Assembly (NCBI GenBank): GCA_001899315.1
Contig: MOYA01000001.1
Span: 993,105-1,057,104 of the forward strand
DNA from: Candidatus Obscuribacter phosphatis
GTDB taxonomy: Bacteria; Cyanobacteriota; Vampirovibrionia; Obscuribacterales; Obscuribacteraceae
Reading direction: 5' to 3'
DNA length: 64,000 bases
Under the pieces are notes generated by a model. It ran no database searches. It saw only the letters and a list, made by a program, of their open reading frames with translations, and was not told where the DNA came from. The position numbers and the translations under genes are program-made. Shown one piece after another: positions 25,545 to 32,753 of the stretch. Position 1 is the first letter of the stretch. Each line of letters starts with the position of its first letter.

Positions 25545-27278
25545 GTGTTTCCCCAGCCGCTTAGCTACGATTACGGAATTTGCGCAGAGAAGCTGCTCGG
25601 CTACACACTAAGTTCTCATCTGGATTTGACATCTTCGCTGAATCCTAATCAACCTTGTGTGGTTAGTGTTCTAGAGGAAGCCAATCTTACTTATAGTGAG
25701 TTTGTTGCTTATACACGCAAATTAGCTAGGGCGCTGCTTGCAAGAGGCATCGAGCGCGGTGACCGCGTCGGTATCTGGTCGACCAATAATTGGCGCTGGT
25801 TGGCTGTGCTCTATGCTGTGTCGCGGGTTGGTGCAATTCTAGTCAATGTCAATCCGGCTTATCGAGTGCCCGAACTAGAATATGTTCTCAATCAATCTGG
25901 CGTAAAGCTGCTTTTTACTATTCCACGCAACCGTTCGTCCAGCTATCTCGATATGCTGGAAGAACTAAATCCGCGTCTTTTTGCTCAAGGCAGTGCGGTC
26001 AAGAGCTCAAGAGTGCCAAGCCTGCAAGATCTAGTTGTATTGCCTGGTTCTGATGCCGATGGTCTGGCGCACGAGTTCAAAGCTAGGGGCGATCTTTTTT
26101 CAATAGAAACTTTCCTTGCTCTGGAAAGCACCGTTAATGATACTGAACTCTCTGAGCGCGCGAATTCTGTTCAATTTGATGATCCGGTCAATATTCAATA
26201 CACCTCCGGTACTACAGGTTTTCCCAAAGGTGTGACACTCAGCCATCATAATCTTCTCAATAACGGTTTGTTTGCTGCTCGAGCAATGGCTCTTTCTCCT
26301 GAGACCAGGTTCTGCATACCCATGCCCTTTTACCATTGCGGCGGTATGGTTAGCTCGGCCTTAGCAACCTTTTCCATAGGCGGCACGGTTATTATTCCTG
26401 GTCCTTATTTCGAAGAAATGACGGTCATGAAGGCAGTTTCTGCCGAAAGAGCGACGCATATTTCAGGTGTGCCGACTATGTTCATCGGCCAATTAGAACA
26501 CCCGCAGTTTAAAGAGTTCGACTATACAAGTCTCAAGGGTGGCTTTATGGCAGGCGCACCATGCCCGGTGCAATTGATGCGCCGTGTTGCCAGCGAGATG
26601 CATGTGCCTGAAGTGGTTATTCTTTACGGATTGACCGAAGTGTCTCCGCTTATGACCGCCACTACCATTCATGATTCTATGGAAACTCGTGCCACCACAG
26701 TTGGGCGAGCCATAGCCGGTGTCGAGGTGAAAGTGATTGATCCTGAGACCGGCAGAGTTGTGCCGCGCGGTGAGCAGGGCGAGATTTGTTGCCGTGGTCA
26801 CGGCATTATGCTTGGCTATTACAAGAATGATGAATCCACCAACGAATGCATAGATGTGGCTGGATGGTTGCATTCAGGCGACCTAGGGGTGATGAATAGC
26901 GAAGGCTATTTGCACATCACTGGTCGTAAGAAAGATATGATCATCAGAGGTGGTGAAAATATTTATCCGCGTGAGATTGAAGAGGTTTTGCACCATCATC
27001 CTCAGATTTCACAAGCCCAGGTTTTTGGTGTGCCCGACGAAAAGCTCGGCGAAGAAGTCTGTGTCTGGCTTATGCTCAGAGCTGGTGAAAGTCTTGATAC
27101 TAAAGAGCTGAATGAATGGATGAAAGAGCGTCTGGCTCATTTCAAAATTCCGCGCAATATCAAAGTGGTGAGTGAGTTTCCGATGACCGTCACAGGAAAG
27201 ATTCAGAAGTTTGCCATGCGTGATGCTATGGTGAAAGAGCTTGGTCTCGACCGTGCGGCTGCCATCGAAACTGCCTAG
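25545..27278 (+). CDS. AMP-binding acyl-CoA synthetase
   Basis: 577 residues from GTG 25545, without a strong ribosome site, which fits translational coupling to the preceding small gene. ANL motifs in order: IQYTSGTTGFPKGVTLSHHN (P-loop), PMPFYHCGGMVSS, ILYGLTEVSPLMTATT, GWLHSGDLGVMNSEGYLHIT and the hinge GRKKDMIIRGGENIYPREIE, ending FPMTVTGKIQKFAMRD with the catalytic Lys. This is the medium/short-chain FadK-like group, distinct from the long-chain ligase at 20772. It activates a carboxylic acid to its CoA ester in the cytoplasm. The real substrate is unknown. Confidence 0.9.
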   Translation: MFPQPLSYDYGICAEKLLGYTLSSHLDLTSSLNPNQPCVVSVLEEANLTYSEFVAYTRKLARALLARGIERGDRVGIWSTNNWRWLAVLYAVSRVGAILVNVNPAYRVPELEYVLNQSGVKLLFTIPRNRSSSYLDMLEELNPRLFAQGSAVKSSRVPSLQDLVVLPGSDADGLAHEFKARGDLFSIETFLALESTVNDTELSERANSVQFDDPVNIQYTSGTTGFPKGVTLSHHNLLNNGLFAARAMALSPETRFCIPMPFYHCGGMVSSALATFSIGGTVIIPGPYFEEMTVMKAVSAERATHISGVPTMFIGQLEHPQFKEFDYTSLKGGFMAGAPCPVQLMRRVASEMHVPEVVILYGLTEVSPLMTATTIHDSMETRATTVGRAIAGVEVKVIDPETGRVVPRGEQGEICCRGHGIMLGYYKNDESTNECIDVAGWLHSGDLGVMNSEGYLHITGRKKDMIIRGGENIYPREIEEVLHHHPQISQAQVFGVPDEKLGEEVCVWLMLRAGESLDTKELNEWMKERLAHFKIPRNIKVVSEFPMTVTGKIQKFAMRDAMVKELGLDRAAAIETA

Positions 27279-27322
27279 AGCAGTAAATTGGATTTGTCCG
27301 TCTAGATGAGCTAGAGCTGGGA

Positions 27323-27739
27323 TCAGCCTCTGGCTTCCAATTGTTTGAGGCGAGAATAAAGATCGCTTACTTGTTTTTCAATTATCTTCTTTATCTCTTT
27401 TACTCTTGCTTTCGCTTGACCTTTTGGATCAGGAATCTGCCATTCTATTATTTCTAGACCCGGTACAAATGGGCATTTCTCGCCGCAACCCATGGTTACT
27501 AGAACTTTGGCCCGGCTTGCCAGTTCGCTGGTGAGCAGTTGGGGTTTTACAGCAGACAGATCAATATTTTCTTCTTCGCTCATAACTTCGGCGACAATCT
27601 CATGCACCGTCTGAGCCGGATCTGTCCCAGCCGAAAGTGCGCGCATGTTACTTCCGCCCTCAGTTGCCAGTTTGTTGAAGAGGGCGCTGGCAATCTGAGA
27701 GCGACCAGCATTGTGGATGCAGGCAAAGATAACGTGCAT
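27323..27739 (-). CDS. arsC: Arsenate reductase, low-MW phosphatase type (ArsC)
   Basis: 138 residues. N-terminal MHVIFACIHNAGRSQIA holds the CX5R phosphate loop (C7, R13). TMGCGEKCPFVPG supplies the two further redox cysteines of thioredoxin-coupled ArsC, and WQIPDPKGQ carries the general-acid Asp. It reduces arsenate to arsenite in the cytoplasm. Third gene of arsR-arsI-arsC on the minus strand, with an 85-base gap after arsI. Confidence 0.9.
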   Translation of the reverse strand: MHVIFACIHNAGRSQIASALFNKLATEGGSNMRALSAGTDPAQTVHEIVAEVMSEEENIDLSAVKPQLLTSELASRAKVLVTMGCGEKCPFVPGLEIIEWQIPDPKGQAKARVKEIKKIIEKQVSDLYSRLKQLEARG

Positions 27740-27824
27740 AAGAGACTTAACCTATTTCTGTTCTTCTGTAATTCTATTCTTCTGTAATTCTTTTCTTCTA
27801 TCTTTTCAGTCTTCAATCGCTAGA

Positions 27825-28355
27825 TTAAAGTTCTATCTTGACGCTAATGACGCTATCTTGTGCTTTCTCTGAGCATTGCTTGTTTAAGCTGTCACTAGAA
27901 TCAAGACCTGGCGCGCAACATGCGGAGTTCGAGGCGATCTGCAGGTCTTCGCCATAAACTGTGGCACTGCCCGTGGTGTGGAAGGTTTCCCAGGCGATAC
28001 CTTGTGGGTCGTGCACCCAGGCTTTATTTCCTTGGGCGTAGCAGCAGGTTGTAGATTCTTGTTCGATGATATGGTCACCGGCAGCCTTGAGCCGGTTTGA
28101 GATGACATGCAAGTCTTCATCGCATTCAACCTGCAGCCCTAAATGATCTAGACCGGCTTCCCTGCCTCTTTTGGAGATGGCAAAGTTTATTCGCGGATCG
28201 TCGAGCATCCACTTGGCGTAGTCTTCCTTTTGCACCGATGGTGGTGCATCAAACAAGGTTGTATAAAAAGAGACAGATTCGGCAATGTCTTTCACCGCCA
28301 CATGCACGTGAAATCTCTTCGATGCCCCGCTCTTTGTTTTGCAGTCTTCATTCAT
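27825..28355 (-). CDS. arsI: ArsI/CadI-family VOC protein (organoarsenical C-As lyase-like)
   Basis: 176 residues. Vicinal-oxygen-chelate fold: FHVHVAVKDIAESVSFYTTL, LDHLGLQVE and AWVHDPQGIAWETF carry the metal-ligand His/His/Glu pattern. The vicinal cysteines TTCCYAQ match the substrate-binding pair of ArsI, the Fe(II) dioxygenase that splits the C-As bond of trivalent methylarsenicals and aromatic arsenicals. Cadmium-induced CadI proteins share this fold, so substrate is not proved. The C-terminus has extra Cys (NSACCAPG). It overlaps the arsR stop by eight bases (ATGA region), supporting one operon. Confidence 0.87.
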   Translation of the reverse strand: MNEDCKTKSGASKRFHVHVAVKDIAESVSFYTTLFDAPPSVQKEDYAKWMLDDPRINFAISKRGREAGLDHLGLQVECDEDLHVISNRLKAAGDHIIEQESTTCCYAQGNKAWVHDPQGIAWETFHTTGSATVYGEDLQIASNSACCAPGLDSSDSLNKQCSEKAQDSVISVKIEL

Positions 28356-28671
28356 TAGTTTCTACCTCGATTATTGAGCACGAACTTCCTTCGCTGCAGC
28401 AGTTTTCCATAAGAAAGGCAAGCAGCTGATTCATCGCACTAAAGTTAGCCGCATAAATAAGAGAGCGGCTTTCCCGTCTCTGAACGATAAGCCCAGATGA
28501 AGTGAGTTCTTTAAGATGGAAGGACATGGTTGCAGGCGGCATCGCGAAATGTTCGCTCAATTTGCCGGCTGAAATACCTTGCGGACCCTTCCTCACCAAA
28601 AGTCGGAAGATTTCCAGTCTGGTGGTTTGGGCGAGAGCCGCTAAAGCTTTGACTGCATTCTCTGTTTCCAT
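28348..28671 (-). CDS. arsR: ArsR-family metalloregulator
   Basis: 107 residues from ATG 28671. A TTG 27 bases upstream is in frame but falls inside the -10 box of the promoter, so it cannot be used. AAGGA precedes the chosen ATG. Winged-helix core: LAALAQTTRLEIFRLLV, SEHFAMPPATMSFHLKELTS (recognition helix) and SRSLIYAAN. The C-terminal ENCCSEGSSC provides thiols for As(III)/Sb(III) binding, a C-terminal sensor arrangement instead of the classical ELCVCDL site. It should repress its own operon and release on metalloid binding. Confidence 0.9.
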   Translation of the reverse strand: METENAVKALAALAQTTRLEIFRLLVRKGPQGISAGKLSEHFAMPPATMSFHLKELTSSGLIVQRRESRSLIYAANFSAMNQLLAFLMENCCSEGSSCSIIEVETNE

Positions 28672-28697
28672 ATTTCCTTCGCTGTTCCATATTTCCA

Positions 28698-28726
28698 ATA
28701 TTATCGAAATGTCTGTTATTTGTCAA
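28698..28726 (-). promoter_or_regulatory. ars operon promoter with near-consensus boxes
   Basis: Minus strand: -35 TTGACA (28721-28726), a 17-base spacer and -10 TAATAT (28698-28703). The inferred start of transcription near 28691 leaves a leader of about 20 bases before ATG 28671. ATTTC-N10-GAAAT overlaps the -10 and could be the ArsR site. Confidence 0.75.
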
Positions 28727-28852
28727 CCGGGCTGTGAAATTAGTGAAGTTGGCGAACTGTTCGCCTTGCTCTCACCTGTCCCGACTTCGGCTTTGGGGTT
28801 AATTGCCATAGCCGAGCGGTATAAGTAAGTTACGATAAAATTGGCGTTGAAT

Positions 28853-29452
28853 ATGTCAGAGGAAGCCAAACAGTCACAGGCGCCGAAAGCGGCAAGCGAT
28901 GGTGGTGCGAAGAGTTCGGACCAACAGGCTTCTTCGTCCAATTTGTCTTCGCTGTCACAGACCGGCAGTCAGACCAATCTAAATCAGGTCGGTTCGCAAA
29001 GCGGAACCTTTTCGAGTATTCCGAGAAATAGCCCAATTTTCACCTGGCCGCTGATCAGACGTTTGGAGAGTGCTGCTTTCATGGCTATGTTCATAGCCGT
29101 GCCATTGTTTGCTTTCCGGGTTGTAGACTATACAGCTCGCCAGCTAGCTCTCAATAACGCCGCCCATGAATTGGTGAAAGATATTCGCCGGGTGAAGGAA
29201 ATGTCGGTGAACTACGATATGCCTATCACCATCACTTCTGCGCGCATGAAGACCGGTCAGAACTCTTACCTGATTAAGTCTGATAAAAAGATTTTGGAAG
29301 AGGTCGTGCTGCCGAAAGGAGTGGTAATGCTCGGTGAGGTGACCTTTGAGCAAACCGGTAAGCCTGTGCGTCCATCTAGTTTTGATGTGACCATGGAAAA
29401 TCGTAGTTTGCTGGTCAATGTCGATAGCTCTGGTGTGGCAAGCCTGCCCTAA
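28853..29452 (+). CDS. Minor-pilin-like membrane protein (first gene of pilin operon)
   Basis: 199 residues from ATG 28853; the open frame begins 12 bases earlier with TTG. A polar Ser/Gln/Ala-rich N-terminus of about 70 residues precedes one hydrophobic helix (FMAMFIAVPLFAFRVV) and a C-terminal globular part with NNAAHELVKDIRRVKEMSVN. That helix-then-strand order recalls GspH/FimT pseudopilins, but a canonical prepilin peptidase site (G-[FI]-x4-E) is absent, so the N-terminus is atypical. It precedes three prepilin-like genes on the same strand with short gaps. Confidence 0.6.
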   Translation: MSEEAKQSQAPKAASDGGAKSSDQQASSSNLSSLSQTGSQTNLNQVGSQSGTFSSIPRNSPIFTWPLIRRLESAAFMAMFIAVPLFAFRVVDYTARQLALNNAAHELVKDIRRVKEMSVNYDMPITITSARMKTGQNSYLIKSDKKILEEVVLPKGVVMLGEVTFEQTGKPVRPSSFDVTMENRSLLVNVDSSGVASLP

Positions 29453-29515
29453 GTGGGACTAAGGCTGCGATTTTGGGCAAATTTAAAGCATCATGAATAG
29501 GATTAGCGCCATAAA

Positions 29516-30046
29516 ATGCTTGATAGTAGAGCCATTCGAGATTATCGTCCCAGGCATTCGTTCAGACGAGGCATTTCGCTCGTTGAAATGGTCGTGGCTA
29601 TAGGAATGTTGGCTGTGTTTATCATGCTCATCGGAAACCTCTTTTCGCAAAGTTTGCGAACAACTGCCACCACGCTCAATGAGTATTACGCCAATTCTAT
29701 TGCTGATAATCTCTGGGAGCATGTACGAGCTATAGACTATGAATCCTTGCGCTCATTGGGATTTGGTTCAAACACTGTCTTGGTCAATGGTGATATTGCA
29801 AGTCCGATGGGTCCAGCTGTTCGGGAGAATCCAGTCTTGCTAGAGCTAAGGACGCTCTCTTATAGCGAAATAGCCAAAAATTCAAAGTTTAGAGGTACTG
29901 TTACGCTCAGAGTAGATGATGGACCCTATATCGATACCTCTCTTGTTACGATCGTGATTACTTGGTCTGACAGCCAGTTTTCTTCCCCTCGTACTGTGCT
30001 CAGGTCTGGGCTTATCAATAAAGTCGGTTCTCGATATTGGGGATAA
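29516..30046 (+). CDS. Type IV prepilin-like protein (GspI/PilV-like)
   Basis: 176 residues. FRRGISLVEMVVAIGMLAVF is a class III prepilin signal: cleavage after Gly, conserved Glu at +5, then a hydrophobic N-helix. The downstream domain begins NSIADNLWEHVRAIDYESL and is of the size expected for a GspI/PilV minor pseudopilin. It needs a prepilin peptidase, not seen here, for maturation, and would sit at the tip or base of a type IV pilus or type II pseudopilus. The next gene starts five bases after its stop. Confidence 0.8.
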   Translation: MLDSRAIRDYRPRHSFRRGISLVEMVVAIGMLAVFIMLIGNLFSQSLRTTATTLNEYYANSIADNLWEHVRAIDYESLRSLGFGSNTVLVNGDIASPMGPAVRENPVLLELRTLSYSEIAKNSKFRGTVTLRVDDGPYIDTSLVTIVITWSDSQFSSPRTVLRSGLINKVGSRYWG

Positions 30047-30050
30047 TTGA

Positions 30051-30989
30051 ATGAGAACCAGGAATAGACGCGGCATATCACTCTTTGAAGTTTCGGTATC
30101 TTCTTTGATTTTCGCAGGCATACTTTTGCTTGTCGGTGAGTTGGTGTCGCTCAACGTGCTTGCCAGTGTAAAGCTAAATAGCAAAGCTGAGGGCTTGACT
30201 GCGGCAAGATTTGCCACTGAATCTATAGCGGCTGACATTCGTTCAGCCATAGGTTATGGCGACCTATATGCTAGTAATCAGGGCACATCGCTGCGAAATG
30301 AGTTTCCCTGCTCGACTAATCCATTTATAACTAATTCAAAAGCCTGGGCGCCTAATTGGCCCCCCAGTATTCCAGTCGCCTGGAATTACACCCAGAAACT
30401 GAGCGCGGATACTCTTATCATTCAAAGACCGGCGATCTTTATTGATAAACGCAATGACCCTCGTAGTGCTTCAAATTATAGCCCTGGTTTTTCTACAAAT
30501 AGACTGAACGGCATACCGACCAAGTTTGCAGTCGGCAACTCGCAGCTTGAGAATCTTGAAACAGTAATCTATAAGCTCTTCCCTGATGCGCAGAGGCCGG
30601 GTGAGTACAAGTTGTACAAGGCGGTTTTATCTGGCAATGACGAGTCAACTGCCGGGCAGACTGATTTCAATTCTCACAATATGGTGACTGAACCAGTTTT
30701 GATTGTGCGAGGAATCGTCGGACCTTTGGATCCAACCAATTTGAATGGCACTCCGACTATATTCAGATACATGAAGTGGAGCAAAACGCAGAATGCAAAA
30801 GTCGAGTTTGCTGCCAGTCCATTTGTTGATCCTAAGGAAGTTTCAGCAATTTACGGTGTCTCTGTGGACCTTGAGATTCGCAGACCTGATGCTGGTTCTG
30901 GTAGCACAGCAGATCCTAAGTTTGTCACCAGAATTGGTATTCATACTGAGGCAACCAACAGATTGAGGAGGGCTATTTTTTATGAGTAA
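30051..30989 (+). CDS. Type IV prepilin-like protein (PilW/GspJ-like)
   Basis: 312 residues. RRGISLFEVSVSSLIFAGIL is a prepilin peptidase site (Gly then aromatic/hydrophobic, Glu at +5) followed by the pilin helix and a long, strand-rich C-terminal domain of about 260 residues; ATESIAADIRSAIGYGD after the helix resembles the PilW/GspJ family start. The next gene begins eight bases before its stop (ATGAGTAA), so translation is coupled. It is a probable minor pilin in a four-gene set. Confidence 0.8.
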   Translation: MRTRNRRGISLFEVSVSSLIFAGILLLVGELVSLNVLASVKLNSKAEGLTAARFATESIAADIRSAIGYGDLYASNQGTSLRNEFPCSTNPFITNSKAWAPNWPPSIPVAWNYTQKLSADTLIIQRPAIFIDKRNDPRSASNYSPGFSTNRLNGIPTKFAVGNSQLENLETVIYKLFPDAQRPGEYKLYKAVLSGNDESTAGQTDFNSHNMVTEPVLIVRGIVGPLDPTNLNGTPTIFRYMKWSKTQNAKVEFAASPFVDPKEVSAIYGVSVDLEIRRPDAGSGSTADPKFVTRIGIHTEATNRLRRAIFYE

Positions 30990-32622
30990 GAAAGGCGCCC
31001 TATCTTTTCAATCGCGCATACCAAGGTCTAGGGGCTTTGCATTGGTATCGGTTCTTGTTCTCGGAGTAGTTACAGTCGGCTTGATGCTATCTTTGTATGA
31101 AGCTTTGGCTCAGTGTCGAAAAGCAGAAGCCAGTAGGCGATATGGAGGCGAGTTAAGGACGGCGGCAGAGTCTGGACTAGAATATGCCTTAACCCGCATG
31201 ACTAATTCTGAACCTGCTTCCTTAACTCTCAATGGCAGCTTTATCGGCGCATCTGCAGGGGGTGTCAATAACTCACAGATGCTCAATCAAATGACTGTCA
31301 CTGTCAATAGCTATCCTCTAACAGTCGGCGAGATTCAGTCTGCAAAGCAATGGAGTCCAATATATGATGAGGCTTTTGATACGTCTTCAGCAAAGTCGAT
31401 CATATACGCCGGTGCTGGTTCGGCTGGTGATACAACTCTAGCAACCGGCTGGAAAGTGTTTGAAGCTAAGGCTACCTTAAATGGCGCCTCTCGCGGAGTT
31501 AGGGTTGTGGCAGTGCCTATGTTTGAGACCACGCCCTCTTCTCTTTCCGGCGGAGGCGTTGACTCTTACTTCAAGAATGGAATCTTTGCTGATTCTTTGC
31601 TGCAGCTGGGCGGAAACTCGAAAGCCCGTTGGGGTGGTGCAAATCAATTTAATAATGGGGGGAATTCATTCCAGCTTAAGCTTGCCTCTAATGGTAGTGT
31701 CAGTATTACAGGCGCATCGGTAGTCCGCGGCGATGTTAGGCAGACTAGTCCAAAATCAGGCGATCCTGCTCCTACTTTTACGTTAGACCCAAATTCTTGG
31801 ATATATGGTTCATTAAAGACAAATCTCGATTATCAAGGTCTTAGTGGTAAAAGGGACCCAATTGCTGCAAGTGAAACATTTGGCAATCAATCTACCTTTA
31901 GTGACGAACCTGCGAATGTCGATGTCAGAAATGTGCTGAATGGAACAACGGAAGTGTTCTCGTTTGATGCGAGCAATGAATCAGTAAGTTTGGTGCCTCA
32001 GCTCCCTTCGTTAGATTCACCGGGAAACGCCGACTTAAAAATTACTGCAGTAGCTCCGACACCAGTGGGCACGAACAATCAGATTTTGCCGAGCCTTTCA
32101 GAATTGGCATCAAGTTCAGGTCTTTATAGCTCCAGCGGAAACTGGAAGACTGGCTCTCTGGATACTAGCGGACTGCCTAACTCGGGAATCAATCTGAATG
32201 ATTTTTTGAACTCTTCCGGCTCTGAACCAATTCGAATTTTTATTGATGACTCTAGTCAGTCGGAATTAGCCGCCCGTGTCTCTGCTAGTAAGTTGCTGCA
32301 TCCAGACAGTCCGTCATCTTTGCAGATATATTACTCCGGCACTAAAGAACTTAAATTCGACATAGAGGCAAATAAGTCCTTTGCGGCCACTATCTATGCG
32401 CCCAAAGCCAAGGTTTCACTTAAAGGGCCTGGTACATTTACTGGTTCAGTCTTGGGTGCAGAAGTTCTAGCCAATGACGTGAAAATGAATTTGATCAATG
32501 ACTTTACCGACAATGCTGCTGGTCCAACCGGCAACAAAGGCTTACTCTATTCTAAAGAAGCAGGGGCAGGGGCGCCTAAAGTTACTGGCTATAAAATTCT
32601 TTCTTGGCAAGAGTTCAAGTAA
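30982..32622 (+). CDS. PilX/GspK-like minor pilin with large C-terminal domain
   Basis: 546 residues. RSRGFALVSVLVLGVVTVGL is a PilX-type prepilin start (Gly-Phe, no Glu at +5, as in GspK/PilX), then a helix with AAESGLEYALTRM, the PilX 'aAESGle' signature. The C-terminal 420 residues are rich in Ser, Gly and Asn. The last part, FAATIYAPKAKVSLKGPGTF then GSVLGAEV, resembles the DUF7305 beta-helix-like domain found on PilX-type proteins. Probably a large tip subunit with adhesive or cargo function. Last gene of the pilin set, 131 bases before a Ser/Thr kinase. Confidence 0.78.
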   Translation: MSKKGALSFQSRIPRSRGFALVSVLVLGVVTVGLMLSLYEALAQCRKAEASRRYGGELRTAAESGLEYALTRMTNSEPASLTLNGSFIGASAGGVNNSQMLNQMTVTVNSYPLTVGEIQSAKQWSPIYDEAFDTSSAKSIIYAGAGSAGDTTLATGWKVFEAKATLNGASRGVRVVAVPMFETTPSSLSGGGVDSYFKNGIFADSLLQLGGNSKARWGGANQFNNGGNSFQLKLASNGSVSITGASVVRGDVRQTSPKSGDPAPTFTLDPNSWIYGSLKTNLDYQGLSGKRDPIAASETFGNQSTFSDEPANVDVRNVLNGTTEVFSFDASNESVSLVPQLPSLDSPGNADLKITAVAPTPVGTNNQILPSLSELASSSGLYSSSGNWKTGSLDTSGLPNSGINLNDFLNSSGSEPIRIFIDDSSQSELAARVSASKLLHPDSPSSLQIYYSGTKELKFDIEANKSFAATIYAPKAKVSLKGPGTFTGSVLGAEVLANDVKMNLINDFTDNAAGPTGNKGLLYSKEAGAGAPKVTGYKILSWQEFK

Positions 32623-32753
32623 GGTTTTGCTAGGCAAATTAAGTTTATTGGCTTCTTGGTAAGTTTGTCCTCCCTTGTTATAAAATTCCAGAAGCCCTAG
32701 GCATACCACCCGAGCGGATTCGCCGTTCACCGAATATTTAGCGGAGATGATCA

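Noticed and set aside
28672-28698. Upstream TTG start for arsR
   Set aside because: The codon falls in the -10 box of the operon promoter, so it would not be transcribed.
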